Source: Delphinapterus leucas (Eukaryota > Chordata > Mammalia > Artiodactyla > Monodontidae). Taken from it: a stretch of 64,000 nt of DNA. How positions within the stretch are numbered: position 1 is the stretch's first letter; each line of letters opens with the position of its first letter. Shown here piece by piece: positions 36,887 to 49,302 of the stretch. The stretch spans positions 82,988,380-83,052,379 of the forward strand of contig NW_022098069.1 of NCBI RefSeq assembly GCF_002288925.2, in the 5' to 3' direction. The position numbers were made by a program, and so were the translations under genes. Under the pieces are notes generated by a model, which was given only the letters and a program-made list of their open reading frames with translations, was not told the DNA's origin and searched no databases.

Positions 36887-37108
36887 TTTTTTTTTTTTTT
36901 TTTTTTTTTTTTTGTGGTACACGGGCCTCTCACTGTTGTGGCCTCTCCCGTTGCGGAGCACAGGCTCCGGACACACAGGCTCAGCGGCCATGGCTCCTGG
37001 GCCCAGCCGCTCCGCGGCATGGGGGATCTTCCCGGACCGGGGCACGAACCCGTGTCCCCTGCATCGGCAGGCGGACCCTCAACCACTGCACCACCAGGGA
37101 AGCCCCTG
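36887..37108 (-). mobile_element. Short SINE in RAB33B intron
   Basis: T-run, body with cacacaggctcagcggcc, reversed head. TSD ccttttaatct at 36876-36886 and 37109-37119. Confidence 0.94.
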
Positions 37109-37344
37109 CCTTTTAATCTCCACTTTAATTTTTCATTGTCCCATTCAAGCTGTGAGTGGTGGTCCTTTGGGTGCACCGTATTAGTGAGTTAAGAAAGATT
37201 TGTATACATTGCAAAGAAAAAGTAGAATAAGAGGCTCTTTAACATCAGAATTAAGTTGGGCCCAGGAACCTTTGGGGGAGGAAAGTAGTGGGACTTCTTT
37301 CTGAGGTTTGAGAGGGAGTTTGTTTGGGAGAAGGAGGAGTTCTG

Positions 37345-37650
37345 AGAAAAAGTGCATGGGCTTTGGCGCCCAACTGACCTGGCTCAAATCTGAACCTATG
37401 AAAGGGCTGTGTGTCCTTAGTAGATGATCAGCTTTGCCCCAAACTGTCCCAGTTTTAAAACTGAAGTCCCACATTCCCAGGACCTCCCTCAGTCTCAGGC
37501 AAACCGGGGTGGTTGGTTACTCCAGTCGCTAGGCAGTTTCCTTAATCTTTCGGAGACTATTTTCTCATCTGAAAAGTCGGGATAACAGTACCACATCAGG
37601 CTAATATGAGGGGTAGATGAGAAGGTATATAAGGCACCTGGCTCCATAGT
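37345..37650 (+). repeat. MIR-like SINE (sense), interrupted or diverged
   Basis: aaagtgcatgggctttggcg at the left, agactattttctcatctgaaaagtcggg and gagaaggtatataaggcacctgg at the right, with a less clear middle. Confidence 0.65.
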
Positions 37651-38564
37651 TGGTAATCTTAAGAAGATTCTTCTTCCCTGGTGGTTTAACATCACTTTTT
37701 CTCTTTGGCACCATCAGTTCTGCAGCTGCACAACCAGAGAGTGAAACAGAGATAGAGCAGGGCATAGGCACACAGCTGAAGGGAAGAGAAATTCCCCTCA
37801 CATGGAAGCAGGATAATAACAAAAAAGAGGGGACGGAGGCAGGGGAGGAGTTGGGGTTCAGTGGCCCTTTACCTGCCTCCGGGTTGCCATTTATACTTTA
37901 AGATCACAGGTGAATCAGGTGCAAATTTAAGAGATACAGCATATTAAAAGTATATAAAATATGTCCAGTGCGTAACGTCGAAGGCTTAGCTACTGGGATT
38001 AGCTAAGTGAGATACTGTGTTAAATGTTTTGTGGCCTGGAAATTTTTCAGAGAGCATGTCTTACAGCAGTGCTATTTCAGAATCACTTAAAATGTTTTAC
38101 GAAATGTAATTAAGTCTATATGTGTTAGTCTGTCCTAAGTGCTATATATGTATAATTGAAAGAGTAAGATCTTATTTGCAGAATTTGGGAAGTTAAATAA
38201 AATTATAAAATTAATTCCTTCAATAAAAATACATTTGATTTTCAAATTGAGGCTCTAATCCTTATGCTCCTTCCTTGTGTGTGTATCCTCATAGCCGTAC
38301 CCCTTTCGTATCAGCGTGTGACGATGGCAGACACCAACAGAATCATTAAAGCCTAGTGTTGGATTTAATCTCTTTCTCAACTAGGGATCATCATTCCTAT
38401 TTGAACTTTGAGATAGCTTACTTGTTATTTGTAGTGATATGCAATTTTCCCACGTTAATATTAACTAAAGGAAAGCAACCAGGACTTCTTGCCCCATTGG
38501 TCAAACATTTAGTGAGTAATTGTTGGAAAGAAGACATTTTGTTAGGCACAAAGAATTATGATTC
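37651..38564. other. Unassigned intronic sequence
   Basis: No exon-like frame with splice sites and no nameable repeat. Confidence 0.45.
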
Positions 38565-38636
38565 AGTGCAGGAATCAGCAAACCATGCTTGAGGGCTAAA
38601 TACGGTCTGCTGCCTGTTTTTTTAATTTGTTTTTCT

Positions 38637-38765
38637 GTTAGTTTTTTTGAAGTTGAAATATGGTTGACGTGCAATATTATGTTAGTTTCAGGTGTACTGC
38701 ACAGTGATTTGATATTTGCATACTTTATGAAATGATCACCACAGTAAGTCCAGTAACCATCTGTG
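38637..38765 (-). repeat. Old L1 3' fragment (antisense)
   Basis: caatattatgttagtttcaggtg and gatcaccacagtaagtccag are reversed old L1 3' text. Confidence 0.65.
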
Positions 38766-38816
38766 CACCGCTGCCTGTTTTTATATGGCCTGCAAGCTAA
38801 GAATGATTTTTACATT

Positions 38817-39011
38817 AAAAAAAAATTGATTTATTTGGCTGCGCCAGGTCTTAGTTGCAGCACGCGGGATCTCCTAGTTGCGGCATGCGGGAGGAGCTTT
38901 TAGTTACAGCCTGAGAACTCTTAGTTGCGGCATGCGGGATCTTGTTCCCTGACCAGGCCCCCTGCATTGGGAGCACGGAGTCTTAGCCACTGGACCGCCA
39001 AGGAAGTCCCG
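38817..39011 (-). mobile_element. CHR-1/Bov-tA-like SINE (antisense)
   Basis: Reversed body with repeated gttgcggcatgcgg blocks and head ggaccgccaaggaagtcc. Perfect TSD gatttttacatt at 38805-38816 and 39012-39023. Confidence 0.9.
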
Positions 39012-39327
39012 ATTTTTACATTTTTAAATGGTTGGGGGGGAAAAAAAATCAAAGGAATAAGATTTCATGACAAGTGAAAATTTTATGAAATTTAAATTTC
39101 AGTGCCCCTAAATAAAGTTGTATTGAAACACAGCTAGGCTCATCTGTCTACATATTGTGCTTGCTTTTGCACAACAGTGGCAGAGTTGAGCAGTGGTTGT
39201 GGTAGAGACTGTTAGGCCTGCAAAGCCTAAGATACACAGAAAAAGTTTACTGACCCTGATATACTCTGTAGATGATTTGCTGTCCTAGATAGGGGTAAGA
39301 TTTATATACCTAAAGAGATGACTAGCA

Positions 39328-39532
39328 GGGCTTCCCTGGTGGCGCAGTGGTTGAGAGTCCGCCTGCCGATGCAGGGGACTCGGGTTCGTGCCCTGGTCCG
39401 GGAGGATCCCACGTGCCGCGGAGCGGCTGGGCCTGTGAGCCATGGCCGCTGAGCCTGCGCATCCGGAGCCTGTGCTCCGCAACGGGAGAGGCCACAACAG
39501 CGAGAGGCCCGCGTAAAAAAAAAAAAAAAAAA
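39328..39532 (+). mobile_element. Short SINE in RAB33B intron
   Basis: Head gggcttccctggtggcgcag and A-run tail. TSD agatgactagca at 39316-39327 and 39533-39544 (identical allowing for A-tail overlap). Confidence 0.95.
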
Positions 39533-39544
39533 AGATGACTAGCA

Positions 39545-39829
39545 AAATCAGGCAGTAGGTGAGTGCTAAGTTATTGGTTTGGATGTTGGTGGAAGAATCG
39601 TTCTCACTTGGAGGGAGAGTTTGATGGGGAACGTCAGCAGGATGCTCCATCAGGGTTAAAGGTTCCCGTGGGAAAGTGGCAAGTGAGAAGACTGCGAAGG
39701 TTTTGGTAGCAACGTTTCTGAAGAGTTTGGAAAACAGCTAGGGTGTAGCTTGATTTTGTGTGTGTGGCAAAAACGTCCAAGTGTTCTAGGAAGATAAATG
39801 TGGCAGCGCTTGAGGATGAATCCTGAGAG
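39545..39829. other. Unassigned intronic sequence
   Basis: Nothing recognised. Confidence 0.4.
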
Positions 39830-40700
39830 AGACTCGATCTGCCCCACGACCTGTTTTTCTATCTACATCCTCTCCTTTGGAAGTCTCTTGACTCCGCCTG
39901 TCACTTCTATGAGGATAACTTCCAAACCTTTGTTTGGCCCACACCTCTCCCCTCATCTGTCATTCTGCGTTTCCTGTTGTTTTGTAGACGTGGCTATTTG
40001 GATAATCCCTCCCCCCCCCCCAAGTTCCAACGTGAGTTCCTCGTCCCTGTCAAATCTGCCTCTCCTGTTTCTCCTCGACGTGACCTAGGTGGTCCTGGTG
40101 TTACCCTCATCCCGGAGGCCTCGCCTCTCTCCTTTGCTCCCTAAATCCACTTAGTTTTCTACCTGGATGATTTCTCTCATTCACCCTTCGGAATCCTAGT
40201 TCATCTTTTCTACGCTCTGCTCTGTTGCAGCGGCTCAACTTCACCCAACCCCAGTCCTCAATTAATCGGTTTGGAACATTGTTGCCAGATGCCAGCTGAG
40301 TGTAGCACTTTGGGGAGAGTAATCTCCCCTGCCTCAGATGCTCTGAGTAGTTCTCCATTATTTCGTAAAGTTCCAACTTTTAAAATGAACGTAAGGCCTT
40401 CCTTCTCTTGCCCCAGACTTCTTTTCTAACTTGACATTTTTTCCCCATTAATTTCCTTCAAGTACCCTATAGTCCAGCCAATTGTTTCCTTATCCCTATG
40501 TTTTCCTCTTACATTTCCCACTATTTGCCTGGAATATCCCCCCTTCCCATATTTCACCACATGTAATTCTTCCTTATTCAACTCAGTGTGTCTGTATTAG
40601 GAATCTCCCTGCCTCTCATTCTCAATTCTATTTCTTCCTTCTATCAGCTTCCTTTAGCACCTTACCTGCGCCTTTAAACTCTCTCTCTTTCCTCATTGTT
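39830..40700 (+). repeat. L2-like pyrimidine-rich sequence (sense)
   Basis: Long C/T-rich text (e.g. tctgcctctcctgtttctcc; cctggaatatccccccttcc) in the style of L2 RT-tail and 3' UTR. Contains a C-run at 40009-40021. Tentative. Confidence 0.4.
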
Positions 40701-40723
40701 CTATATATGCATCCACCTCTTCT

Positions 40724-40929
40724 TTTTTTTTTTTTGCGGTACGCGGGCCTCTCACTGTTGTGGCCTCTCCTGTTGCGGAGCACAGGCTCCAGACGCGCGC
40801 AGGCTCAGCGGCCATGGCTCACGGGCCCAGCCACTCCACGGCATGTGGGATCTTCCAGGACCGGGGCACGAACCCGTGTCTCCTGCATCAGCAGACAGAC
40901 TCTTAACCACTGAGCCACCAGAGAAGCCC
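40724..40929 (-). mobile_element. Short SINE in RAB33B intron
   Basis: T-run, body, head ccaccagagaagccc. TSD tccacctcttct at 40712-40723 and 40930-40941. Confidence 0.95.
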
Positions 40930-40941
40930 TCCACCTCTTCT

Positions 40942-41681
40942 ATTAGGTCTACTCCGTCTTGCTCAGGACAGGGCGCGTGCCTGATAACCCCGTAGACGTC
41001 TTCCAGTGTGTGGCTCAGTTTCTAAACTATGCAGGACTTGGATAAGTGCTGCCTACTTGGTGGCAGCAGATCAATAGGTAGGCTGCTCTGGAAATCCGAC
41101 TCGGCGTGTATAAGGGAAGCTAATGAAAGAAAGAGGCGGTAAGACAGGCATTTTGATGATAAAGCCAAAGGCTTCAGTAACTGGCTTTTGGTGATGAAAG
41201 GACTCACATGGCTGAGGGTGTGGGTCTGGTTGACTGGAGGTAGGTATGCCTTCAGTAGAGATGAGAAGTACAATGTGGAAGATGGAATTTTGAGAGGCTC
41301 CATAAAAAGTTTTCTCCTAGTCATTTCTTTGTTGAGATGGTGGTGTACTCAAATGGAAATGTCACATTCGCAGCTAGAAGTGTGGAATTGGAGGAGATAA
41401 TCATGAATATGAAGTTGAAGCTGGAGAGCATAGATAGATGAGAACGAAATGCCCGATTTGGTTAACATGCACAGGGAGTGGAGTAGAGCTTTGTGTCATG
41501 GCGCGATGAAGATGATATGCAGTGAATGCTGAAGCCAAATGTACATCAGATTATTTCCGCTTCTCCCTTGTTCTGTCGTGATCTTTATTAAAAGTAATCT
41601 AATGTTTATAAGTCAAAGCATATTGTATAAGACATCATCTCATACCTTACCTTACTAGAATTAAATTGATAATTCATCTTC
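40942..41681. other. Unassigned intronic sequence
   Basis: Purine-rich near 41,200-41,450, possibly ancient repeat; not assigned. Confidence 0.4.
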
Positions 41682-41695
41682 AAACGTGGTGGTGG

Positions 41696-41905
41696 GGCTT
41701 CCCTGGGCGCAGTGGTTGAGAGTCCGTCCGCCTGCCGATGCAGGGGACGCGGGTTCGTGCCCCGGTCCGGGAAGATCCCACATGCTGCGGAGCGGCTGGG
41801 CCCGTGAGCCATGACCACTGAGCCTGCGCGTCCGGAGCCTGTGCTCCGCAACGGGAGAAGCCACAACAGTGAGAGGCCCTCGTAAAAAACAAAAACAAAA
41901 ACTAA
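41696..41905 (+). mobile_element. Short SINE in RAB33B intron
   Basis: Head gcttccctgggcgcag (a few bases deleted) and an internal duplicated gtcc (gagtccgtccgcc). Flanks aaacgtggtggtgg and aaacatggtgatgg form a 14-bp TSD with two G-to-A differences. Confidence 0.92.
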
Positions 41906-41919
41906 AAACATGGTGATGG

Positions 41920-43115
41920 TGGTTAGGGAGATACCAAATTGATCCTCTTGATTTGATTTGCATTGGAATTCGGAGAATGAGAGTATTAACTGTTGGGGTA
42001 CCCTAAAAAGAATCTTAATTTGTGACTCCTTAGCTCAGAAAACTTTAGAATGTTTAGGTCTAGTCTGACAGAGATTCTGTATTGCAGTGGTTTGGTGAGG
42101 CCTGTATGGTACAAGCAATATTCATTTTAATATTGTAGTAGACCCAAGCCGTTCTACTATCTGAAGTATCCCTGGAACCAGGCCGGAGTCCCATTCTTCT
42201 TCCAGCCTGATTTCAGAAGCCTGTGATTCTTGTACCTCGTCTTTGAAGGTGGCAACGTTGGTGTGTGTACTCAGGTGGTGAGATGTGATAGAATTATTTA
42301 CTTTCCAGGAATCTTTAATCAATAATCAAGATCTTTTGCTTTAGAGTCTGTGTCAGAACTCTGTACTCAAAGTAACAAAGCAAAATGAAAATTTATTGTT
42401 TCACATAACTGGAAACCCGGAAGTAAAGTTCTCTTTCTGCCAGTTCCAACACCAGTCCTGAAATGGAGACTCCGTGGTTCTGATTGGGGATTGTGACACA
42501 TGCCCATCCCTAAACTGTGGTGGTGATGTGGAGATGGCAGTGCTGGAATTTACAACCCAGGGCTCCCAGCTCTTGCTTCCTTTCTCTCCCTGCTTACTCT
42601 CTTCCTGTCCCTTTCATTAGGCTATAATTCAGTTCTTCCCTTAAAGTATTCCTTTCAAATAGTCACACAAAATTTGTTACTTCTCCTTGTTAGGGAAGCT
42701 AAAAACCCCTAAAATTTAAAATAAATTTAAAAATTTGCCATTTGGATCTATACATCAGATATACATATTTCTACTCTGTATACCCAAAGCAAAAAGAGCT
42801 CTCTTGAAATGTTACTTACACTCCTTATGATGTTGATTTACATCATCAAGTTGTTAATAGAAGCTTTTATGTAATTACCAGATGATCTTTTATATAGGCT
42901 GCTCAGAAGCAAAAATAATAAAAACGTGTTCTTTGAAAGAACAGGGGAAGAGGAAATTTGATAGCTGATCAAACAAAGAAAGGTCATCTGGGCTAATACC
43001 TTTATCCTTTTCAGTCAAGCAAAAAAAGCATTAAATCAGTTTAGCCAGGTCATTGCTCATTTTGGTCATAAAACTACTAAAAAGAGCTTTCATGAACAGT
43101 AAGAATCTGCTCTTT
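41920..43115. other. Unassigned intronic sequence
   Basis: No coding signal. An old repeat of unknown family may lie at about 42,330-42,660 (aatttattgtttcacataac ... acacatgcccatccctaaac). Confidence 0.4.
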
Positions 43116-43450
43116 GGGACTTCCCTGGTGGCGCAGTGGTTAAGAATCTGCCTGCCAATGCAGGGGACACAGGTTCGAGCCCTGGTCCAGGAAGATCCCA
43201 CATGCCGCGGAGCAACTAAGGCTGCGAGCCACAACTACTGAGACTGCATGCCACAACTACTGAAGCCCGCATGCCTAGAGCCCGTGCTCCATAACGAGAG
43301 AAGTCACCGCAGTGAGAAGCCTGCACACGGCAACAAAGAGTATAGCCCCCGCTCACCGCAACTAGAGAAAGCTTGCGTGCAGCAACGAAGACCCAATGCA
43401 GCCAAAAATAAATAAATTTATTAAAAAAAAAAAAGAAAGAAAGAAAATAA
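43116..43450 (+). mobile_element. CHR-2-type long SINE (sense)
   Basis: gggacttccctggtggcgcag head to gcagccaaaaataaataaa and an A/AAAG-rich tail. Close to full length. TSD not clear. Confidence 0.93.
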
Positions 43451-43451
43451 G

Positions 43452-43605
43452 AGGACAACCTACAGAATGGGAGCAAATATTTACAAATCATGTACCTGAC
43501 AAGGGTCTAGTGTCCAGAATCTATATGTGTACATGCACACGCACACACACTTTATCAATAATAAAAAGAAATAATTGAAACTGGGCAAAGCATTGAATAG
43601 ACATT
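43452..43605 (+). repeat. Old L1 ORF2 fragment (sense)
   Basis: gaggacaacctacagaatgggagc, tacctgacaagggtctag and gcattgaatagacattt are L1 ORF2 3' text. A CA tract interrupts it. Confidence 0.7.
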
Positions 43606-44221
43606 TAAAAAAAAAAGACTCTGCCCTTAGTATTTAGCAATTAGGTTGTCATTTTTGTTGGAGCTTGATATTGGAATTTAAAGTAGAGATTCATGAAATA
43701 TTATTAACATATATTTTATGTTATCTTTATAATGTTTAAAATGGGAGTAATATCTTGTAGAACCACCTATGAGCCATTTTCTTTCTTAAGATATTAAGTA
43801 TTAAACTGGGAAAAATTGCTTTGAAAATACTTCCTAACTTAATATTTCCCAGGACAAAAGCATGTCACTTCCTTAGGTTCCAGAGTGTCGTTTTCTCTTT
43901 TTTTTTAAGCATTGTGAACCACTCCACTCATAGCTGAAGCTCAAGATTTTTCTAGGTTATCGTGAGGTTTGTTCCCCACTGGGTATCTATATGTGTCTCT
44001 CTCTTTCAGTCAAAGCTTTCTCTAGCCTTCTGTGGCTGACAGTTTTTGTTAGCTGTCCTGTCCTTTCTTTGCCGGGTCTCTCACTGCTCCTTCCGCAGCC
44101 CGCTTGCCCTCACCTCAGTGTCCTGTGCAGACCTGAAAGGCAGCAGACAGCATAACAGTCTGTGTCCTATGCCTTCACTGGTTCTAGCAATTCGGTGAGT
44201 GAAATTTTGAAGCTTCCTTTT
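43606..44221. other. Unassigned intronic sequence
   Basis: No coding signal or nameable repeat. Confidence 0.45.
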
Positions 44222-44521
44222 AGATACACTCAGCCCTCCAGGGGCAAATATATCCATGGGGAAATATTTGAGGAAAAAAAATTCCGGAAAGTTCCAGAAA
44301 GCAAACCTTGAATTTGCCCACTGCTGGCAAGTATTTACATAGCATTTACTTTGCATTCGGTATTATAAGTAATTTAGAGATGACTTAGAGTATACGGATG
44401 TGTGTAGGTTAAATGCCAGCACTACGCCATTTTATATAAAGGACTTGAGCATCCGTGGATTTTGGTATTTGGGGGGTGCTGGAACCAATCCCCCATGGAT
44501 ACTGAGAGACAGCTGTACTTC
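44222..44521 (-). mobile_element. MER2-like (Tigger-derived) DNA transposon
   Basis: tacactcagccctccagggg at the left, gaaccaatcccccatggatac and gagagacagctgta at the right; same family and orientation as 21,718-22,015 but with a better preserved right end. TA flanks both ends. Confidence 0.88.
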
Positions 44522-44988
44522 TTTGTAAGTGCCTCACTTAACATAGTATTTACTTTTACGGCTCTTCAATAAAGTGTGCAGAGTTATTATTTACGACTTC
44601 TTGTTTCCTGGGAGTCTTGATATGGTTAGAATGTTTTGAGCAGGACTGATGGGAAGAGGGTTACGTTGAGTCAATCCTAGCCTAAAACAAGCAAGTGGTT
44701 TTCTTAGGGATAAACATCCTAACCATCACCACTCGCATTTTTTGAAGACTTCTACGGTTCTTTGAGGCAGGTCTAAATTCAGCATAATTTTTTTTTAAAC
44801 TTTAGTTTGTTAAAACAAATAGAACAAATGTATGTTTGTTGTGGAAAACAGAGAAAAGTAGAAATAAAGCAGGAAATTGTCTTCAAGACAGCCATTGTTA
44901 ATGTTTTGGTATATTTCCTTTTTGTGTGTCTTTTATTATTCTTTTAACTTAAAAATATACTCTGCTTGAAACATTATAAATCATTCTT
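44522..44988. other. Unassigned intronic sequence
   Basis: AT-rich; nothing recognised. Confidence 0.45.
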
Positions 44989-45007
44989 CATCGATGAAAT
45001 GATTTTT

Positions 45008-45343
45008 TAAAATTAATTTTTATTGGCGTATGGTTGATTTACAATGTTGTGTTAGTTTCTGCTGTACAGCAAAGTGAATCTATTATACGTGTATCCACTC
45101 TTTTTTAGATTCTATTCCCATATAGGTCATTCCAGAGCATTGAGTAGAGTTCCCTGTGCTATACAGTAGGTTCTTATTAGTTATCTTTTTATATATAGTA
45201 GTGTGTCTGTTTCAGTCCAAATCTCCCAATTTATCCCTCCCCCCCGCCCCCCGCTTTCCTCCTTAGTAACCAAAGTTTGTTTTCTATAATACATCTGTCA
45301 TCTGTGACTCTCTTTCTGTTGTGTATATAGGTTCATTTGTATC
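45008..45343 (-). mobile_element. 5'-truncated L1 3' end (antisense) with 19-bp TSD
   Basis: attggcgtatggttgatttac through gtgtatataggttcatttg is a reversed L1 3' UTR. Flanks catcgatgaaatgattttt (44989-45007) and the same with one T-to-C change (45344-45362). Contains a C-run near 45,238-45,252. Confidence 0.9.
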
Positions 45344-45499
45344 CATCGATGAAACGATTTTTGAATACCTGAGCTGCAAGAATGTTACTAAAAGGGAAAA
45401 GATCTGTTCCAATTTCTCTGGACAGCTTTTATGTAGGTCATCCAAATTATTCCCCAAATCTCTTTCTGAATGTTAAAGAGACGGTTTGAAGTGGGTTTT

Positions 45500-46050
45500 G
45501 TTTTCTCATTCTAAAAAACTGAGATATTTAAGATTTGAAAATATACAATTCAGTGGTTTTTAGTATGTTCACAAGCCTGTGTAACCTCATCACTGTCTAA
45601 CTCCAGAACGTTTCATCACCCCAGAAAGAAACCCTATACCCATGATCAGTCACTCCCCATTCCTCCCATTCCCTCAGATCCTGGCAACCACTCATCTACT
45701 TACTGTCTCGAGGGACTTGCCGTATAGTGGGCATTTCATATACATGGAATCTTACAGTGTGTGGCCTTTTGTGTCTTGGCTTCTTTCGCTCAGCATAATG
45801 TTTTCAAGATTCATCCATGTTGTAGCATGTGTCAGTACTTCATTCCCTACTATGGCTGAATAATGTTGCATTATATGGACATACATTTTATTGATCCATT
45901 CATAAGTTGGTGGACATTTAGGTTGGTTCCACCTTTTAGCTATTATGAATAATGCTGCTATGAACATTTGTGTACAAGTTTTTGTGTGAACATATCTTTT
46001 CGGCTCTCTTGGATATACACCTAGGAGTGGAATTGCTGGGTCCTATGGCA
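45500..46050 (-). repeat. Old L1 3' end (antisense), first of two
   Basis: caccccagaaagaaaccctatac, gctcagcataatgttttc, ggaattgctgggtcctatgg: reversed old L1 3' region. A (TC)n tract follows at 46055-46073. Confidence 0.75.
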
Positions 46051-46074
46051 ACTGTCTCTCTCTCTCTCTCTCTT

Positions 46075-47445
46075 TTTTTCCCCTAATTTGTTGAAGTGAA
46101 ACTCAAATAACATCAAAGTAACTATTTTAAAGTGAGCCATTCAGTGCATTCATAATGTTGTACAACCACCACCTTTATCTAGTTTCAAAATATTGCCATC
46201 ACTCCAAGTAAGATCCCTCACCCATTAAAGTTTCTCCCCATTCCCCAGCCTCTGGCAACTACCAGTCTATATTCTGTCTTTATGGGTTTGTCTATTTTGG
46301 ATGTTTCATATAAGTGGAAGCGTAGAAATGTGACCTTTTGTGTCTGGTTTCTTCTCCTTAGCATATTTTGGAGGCTCATCCATGTTGTAGCATGTGTCAG
46401 TACTTCATTCCTTTTTTTTTTTTAAGGTCTTTATTGAATTTGTTACAATATTTCTTCTGTTCTATGTTTTTTGGTTTTTTGGCCACGAGGCATGTGGGAT
46501 CTTAGCTCCCCAACCAGGGATCAAACCCGCACCCCTTGCATTGGAAGGCGAAGTCTCAACCACTGGACCGCCAGGGAAGTCCCTTCATTCCTTTTTATGG
46601 CTAAATAAAATTCTGTTTAACTTTCTGAGGAACTGCCAAACTTTTCTAAAGTGGCTGCACTTACATCCCCACCAGCAACGTATGAGAGTTCCACTTTTCC
46701 ACATTTCTGCAAACACTTGTTATCGGTTTGCATTTGTGTGATGGCTAATGATGTTGAGCAGCTTTTCATGTACTTATTGAACATTTGTATATTTTCTTTG
46801 GAGAAACATCTATTCACATCCTTTGCCGATTTTTTTAATTGGGCTATGTGTCTTTTTATTATTGAGTTGTAAGAGGTCTTAAATATTTTGAATACTAGAC
46901 CCCTAACACATGTATTATTTACAGATATTTTCTCCCATTCTTTGAGCTGTCTTTTCACTTTCATGATAATGCCCTTTGAAGCACATTTTTAATTTTGATG
47001 AAGTCCAGTTTATCTATTTTTTTCTTTTGTTGGTTCTGCTTTAGGTGTCATAGCTAAGAAACCATTGCCTAATCTAAGGTCACAAATATTTACCCCTATG
47101 TTTTCTTCTAAGATTTTTATGGTTTTAACTTAAATTTAGATCTTTCATCCATTTTGAATAAATTTTTGTATATGGTGTGAGGTAGGGGGTCCAACTTCAT
47201 TTTTTGCATGTTGTCCCAGCACCATTCATTGAAATGTCTGTGCTTTCCCTCACTGAATTGTCCTGGCACTCTTGTAGAAAATCCATTGACCATAGGTAAT
47301 ATGGATTTATTTCTGGACTCTAAGTTCTGTTCCACTGATCTGTATTTCTAATCGTATGCTGATAGTACACAGTGTAGCTTTATAATAAATTCCGACACCT
47401 ATAGCTTGAAACAGTTTTAGTTGTATGCTGAGTGTTTTTATTCTT
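46075..47445 (-). repeat. Old L1 3' end and ORF2 C-terminus (antisense), second copy
   Basis: Repeats the same 3' landmarks (ccatgttgtagcatgtgtcag) and continues into reversed ORF2 (catgataatgccctttgaag; cagcaccattcattgaaatg). Broken frame. Split by a SINE at 46,416-46,582. Confidence 0.75.
46416..46582 (-). mobile_element. CHR-1-like SINE (antisense)
   Basis: ggccacgaggcatgtgggatc, ccaaccagggatcaaacc and head ggaccgccagggaagtcc. TSD cttcattcctttt at 46403-46415 and 46583-46595. Confidence 0.9.
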
Positions 47446-48344
47446 AACATGTTAATTGGGATTAAAGAAAAAGTATTTTTCTTAAAAAGGAAAGTTGTAT
47501 TTTTAAAAAACTATAATTTACTTTATTAGTTCTTTGCATAGTTAGTGTAGCTAGTCTATGAATGCTATTTTATAGGGTCTGAAACTAAATTTTACTTTTA
47601 CTGTTGAGGAGGCAAAGGCCTAGTGGTATAAGTAACCTACGGGTGGATACACAGTAGGTATTTAATAAATTTTGGTTGATTTAAATAGTCTTAGATGTTA
47701 GTAGTTCTTAATTTGCTGACAGCCGTTTGCTTCTACCTCTGATTTATATGATACTGAGTCTTTATGGCCCATCTGTCAACTGTGTTGCTTACATCACAAA
47801 GTGGGTGTTTTTTAACAAAGTACTTTGTGAAGTGGTCTCTAGGAGTGCATCAAGGCAGAACCTGTACTTTCCTGAGTAAATGCGACTGTAAGCGTAAAGG
47901 TTTTAAACAGTGTACATAGCAAATAATTTTAGGATAGCACTGAGCTACATGTAAGAGAAATTCAACTATGGTGATTTAACCGTGTAAGGTTTTATTTTTG
48001 TCATGTAATAAGGAGACCAGGGGCAGCAGTCTGTATGATGGTACGCTGTCAGCAGTATTCTATTTAGGCTAGACTTCTGCTCTGTCATTCTTGTGTGTGG
48101 CTTTCTTCTTCATGCTTATAAAATGGCTGCTGAGCCTCCCAGCGTGATATTCCATTCCAGGCAGAACGGGTGTGGTGAGAAAAGTGCAAAAGGCACGTGC
48201 CAAATGCTCTGTCTTTTTTTTTAAAAAATCACAAATCAGTTTATTTTTCTAGAAACCCCCACTGAAAAAACTATTTACAAATTATTAGCCAGAACTGTGT
48301 CACTTGTCCCCCTAGTTCCAAAGAGAGCCTGAGAAATCAAGTTT
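47446..48344. other. Unassigned intronic sequence
   Basis: Largely repeat-free; a short L2-like end near 47,640-47,685 (cacagtaggtatttaataaat). Confidence 0.45.
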
Positions 48345-48785
48345 CTACGGGCGTATCTTGTTTTACTACTCTTGCAGATGGTGCATTTTTTACAAATTGA
48401 AGTTTTGTGGCAACCCTGACTTGTCAGATGATGGTGAGCATTCTTTAGCAATAAATCATTTTATTTTTATTTTTTTATTTTTAACATCTTTATTGGGGTA
48501 TAATTGCTTTACAATGGTGTGTTAGTTTCTGCTTTATAACAAAGTGAATCAGTTATACATATACTCTTCCCTCTTGCGTCTCCCAGTCATTTTTAAATTA
48601 AGGTATGTACTCTGTTTTTTTAGGTAAATACCATCGCACACTTAATTAACTACCATATAGTGTAAACATAACTTTTATATGCGCTGGGAAACCAGAAAAT
48701 TCGTGTCACTCGATTTATTGTGATATTTGCTTTATTGCAGTGGTCTGGAGCCAAACCTGCAATATCTCCAGGATATGCCTGTATA
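48345..48785 (+). mobile_element. Tigger1-like DNA transposon, deleted, split by L1
   Basis: acgggcgtatcttgttttac and gttttgtggcaaccctgac on the left arm; ctaccatatagtgtaaacataac and tctccaggatatgcctgta on the right arm. Transposase core absent. Confidence 0.8.
48463..48586 (-). mobile_element. Short L1 3' stub (antisense) in the Tigger copy
   Basis: aacatctttattggggtataattgc to ctcttccctcttgcgtctccc, about 124 bp. Direct repeat tcatttt at 48456-48462 and 48587-48593. Confidence 0.85.
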
Positions 48786-49293
48786 GTATTTTATATTTCC
48801 ACCTGGAACAAGGTTAGATTTATGTTAATTTGGAAGAAAGGGAGAATATTTCAAAGATGGAGAAATTTGGACTAAAAAGAGCTACCACCAAAAAAAGATG
48901 AAAAAAATCAGAACTGCTAAAAACTAAGGTAGCATGAAAGAGAGTGGTGATCAATATTTCCATCTCTAATCACATTTTTAAATATATTTATTCATTCATT
49001 ACATCTTAATTGAGCACTTACCATATACCGCCGTGTTCTCAGCGCTTCCTGTCTTACATCCTACTTACTCTGGGTGTCATCTACAGTCTCCCCTCAATTT
49101 CCCTCTCCTTCGGTATCGCTCTAGAGAAATCACCAGTTTAGGCTATCTAAGCAAATCTGCCTCTAGTCTTTTCCATTGTGACCAGTACCCTCATCATTTA
49201 ACTTTTTTTTTTTTTTTTATCATTTAACTTTTTTTAGGAACCAAACAAAGGCAGGATAAATTCAGTGTTTTAAGAGAATCATAACACATGACT
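48786..49293. other. Unassigned intronic sequence with a duplicated T-tract
   Basis: Contains a 26-bp period duplication around a T-run at 49193-49236; see findings. Confidence 0.5.
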
Positions 49294-49302
49294 TGTATTT
49301 AG

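Larger units (their letters stand above)
38565..39265. mobile_element. hAT-type (Charlie-like) element, interrupted twice
   Basis: caggaatcagcaaaccatgc at the left, cagtggcagagttgagcagtgg and gcctaagatacacag inside, and aaagtttactgaccctg at the right form a pair of inverted termini. Split by an L1 fragment (38,637-38,765) and a SINE (38,817-39,011). Subfamily not assigned. Confidence 0.65.
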
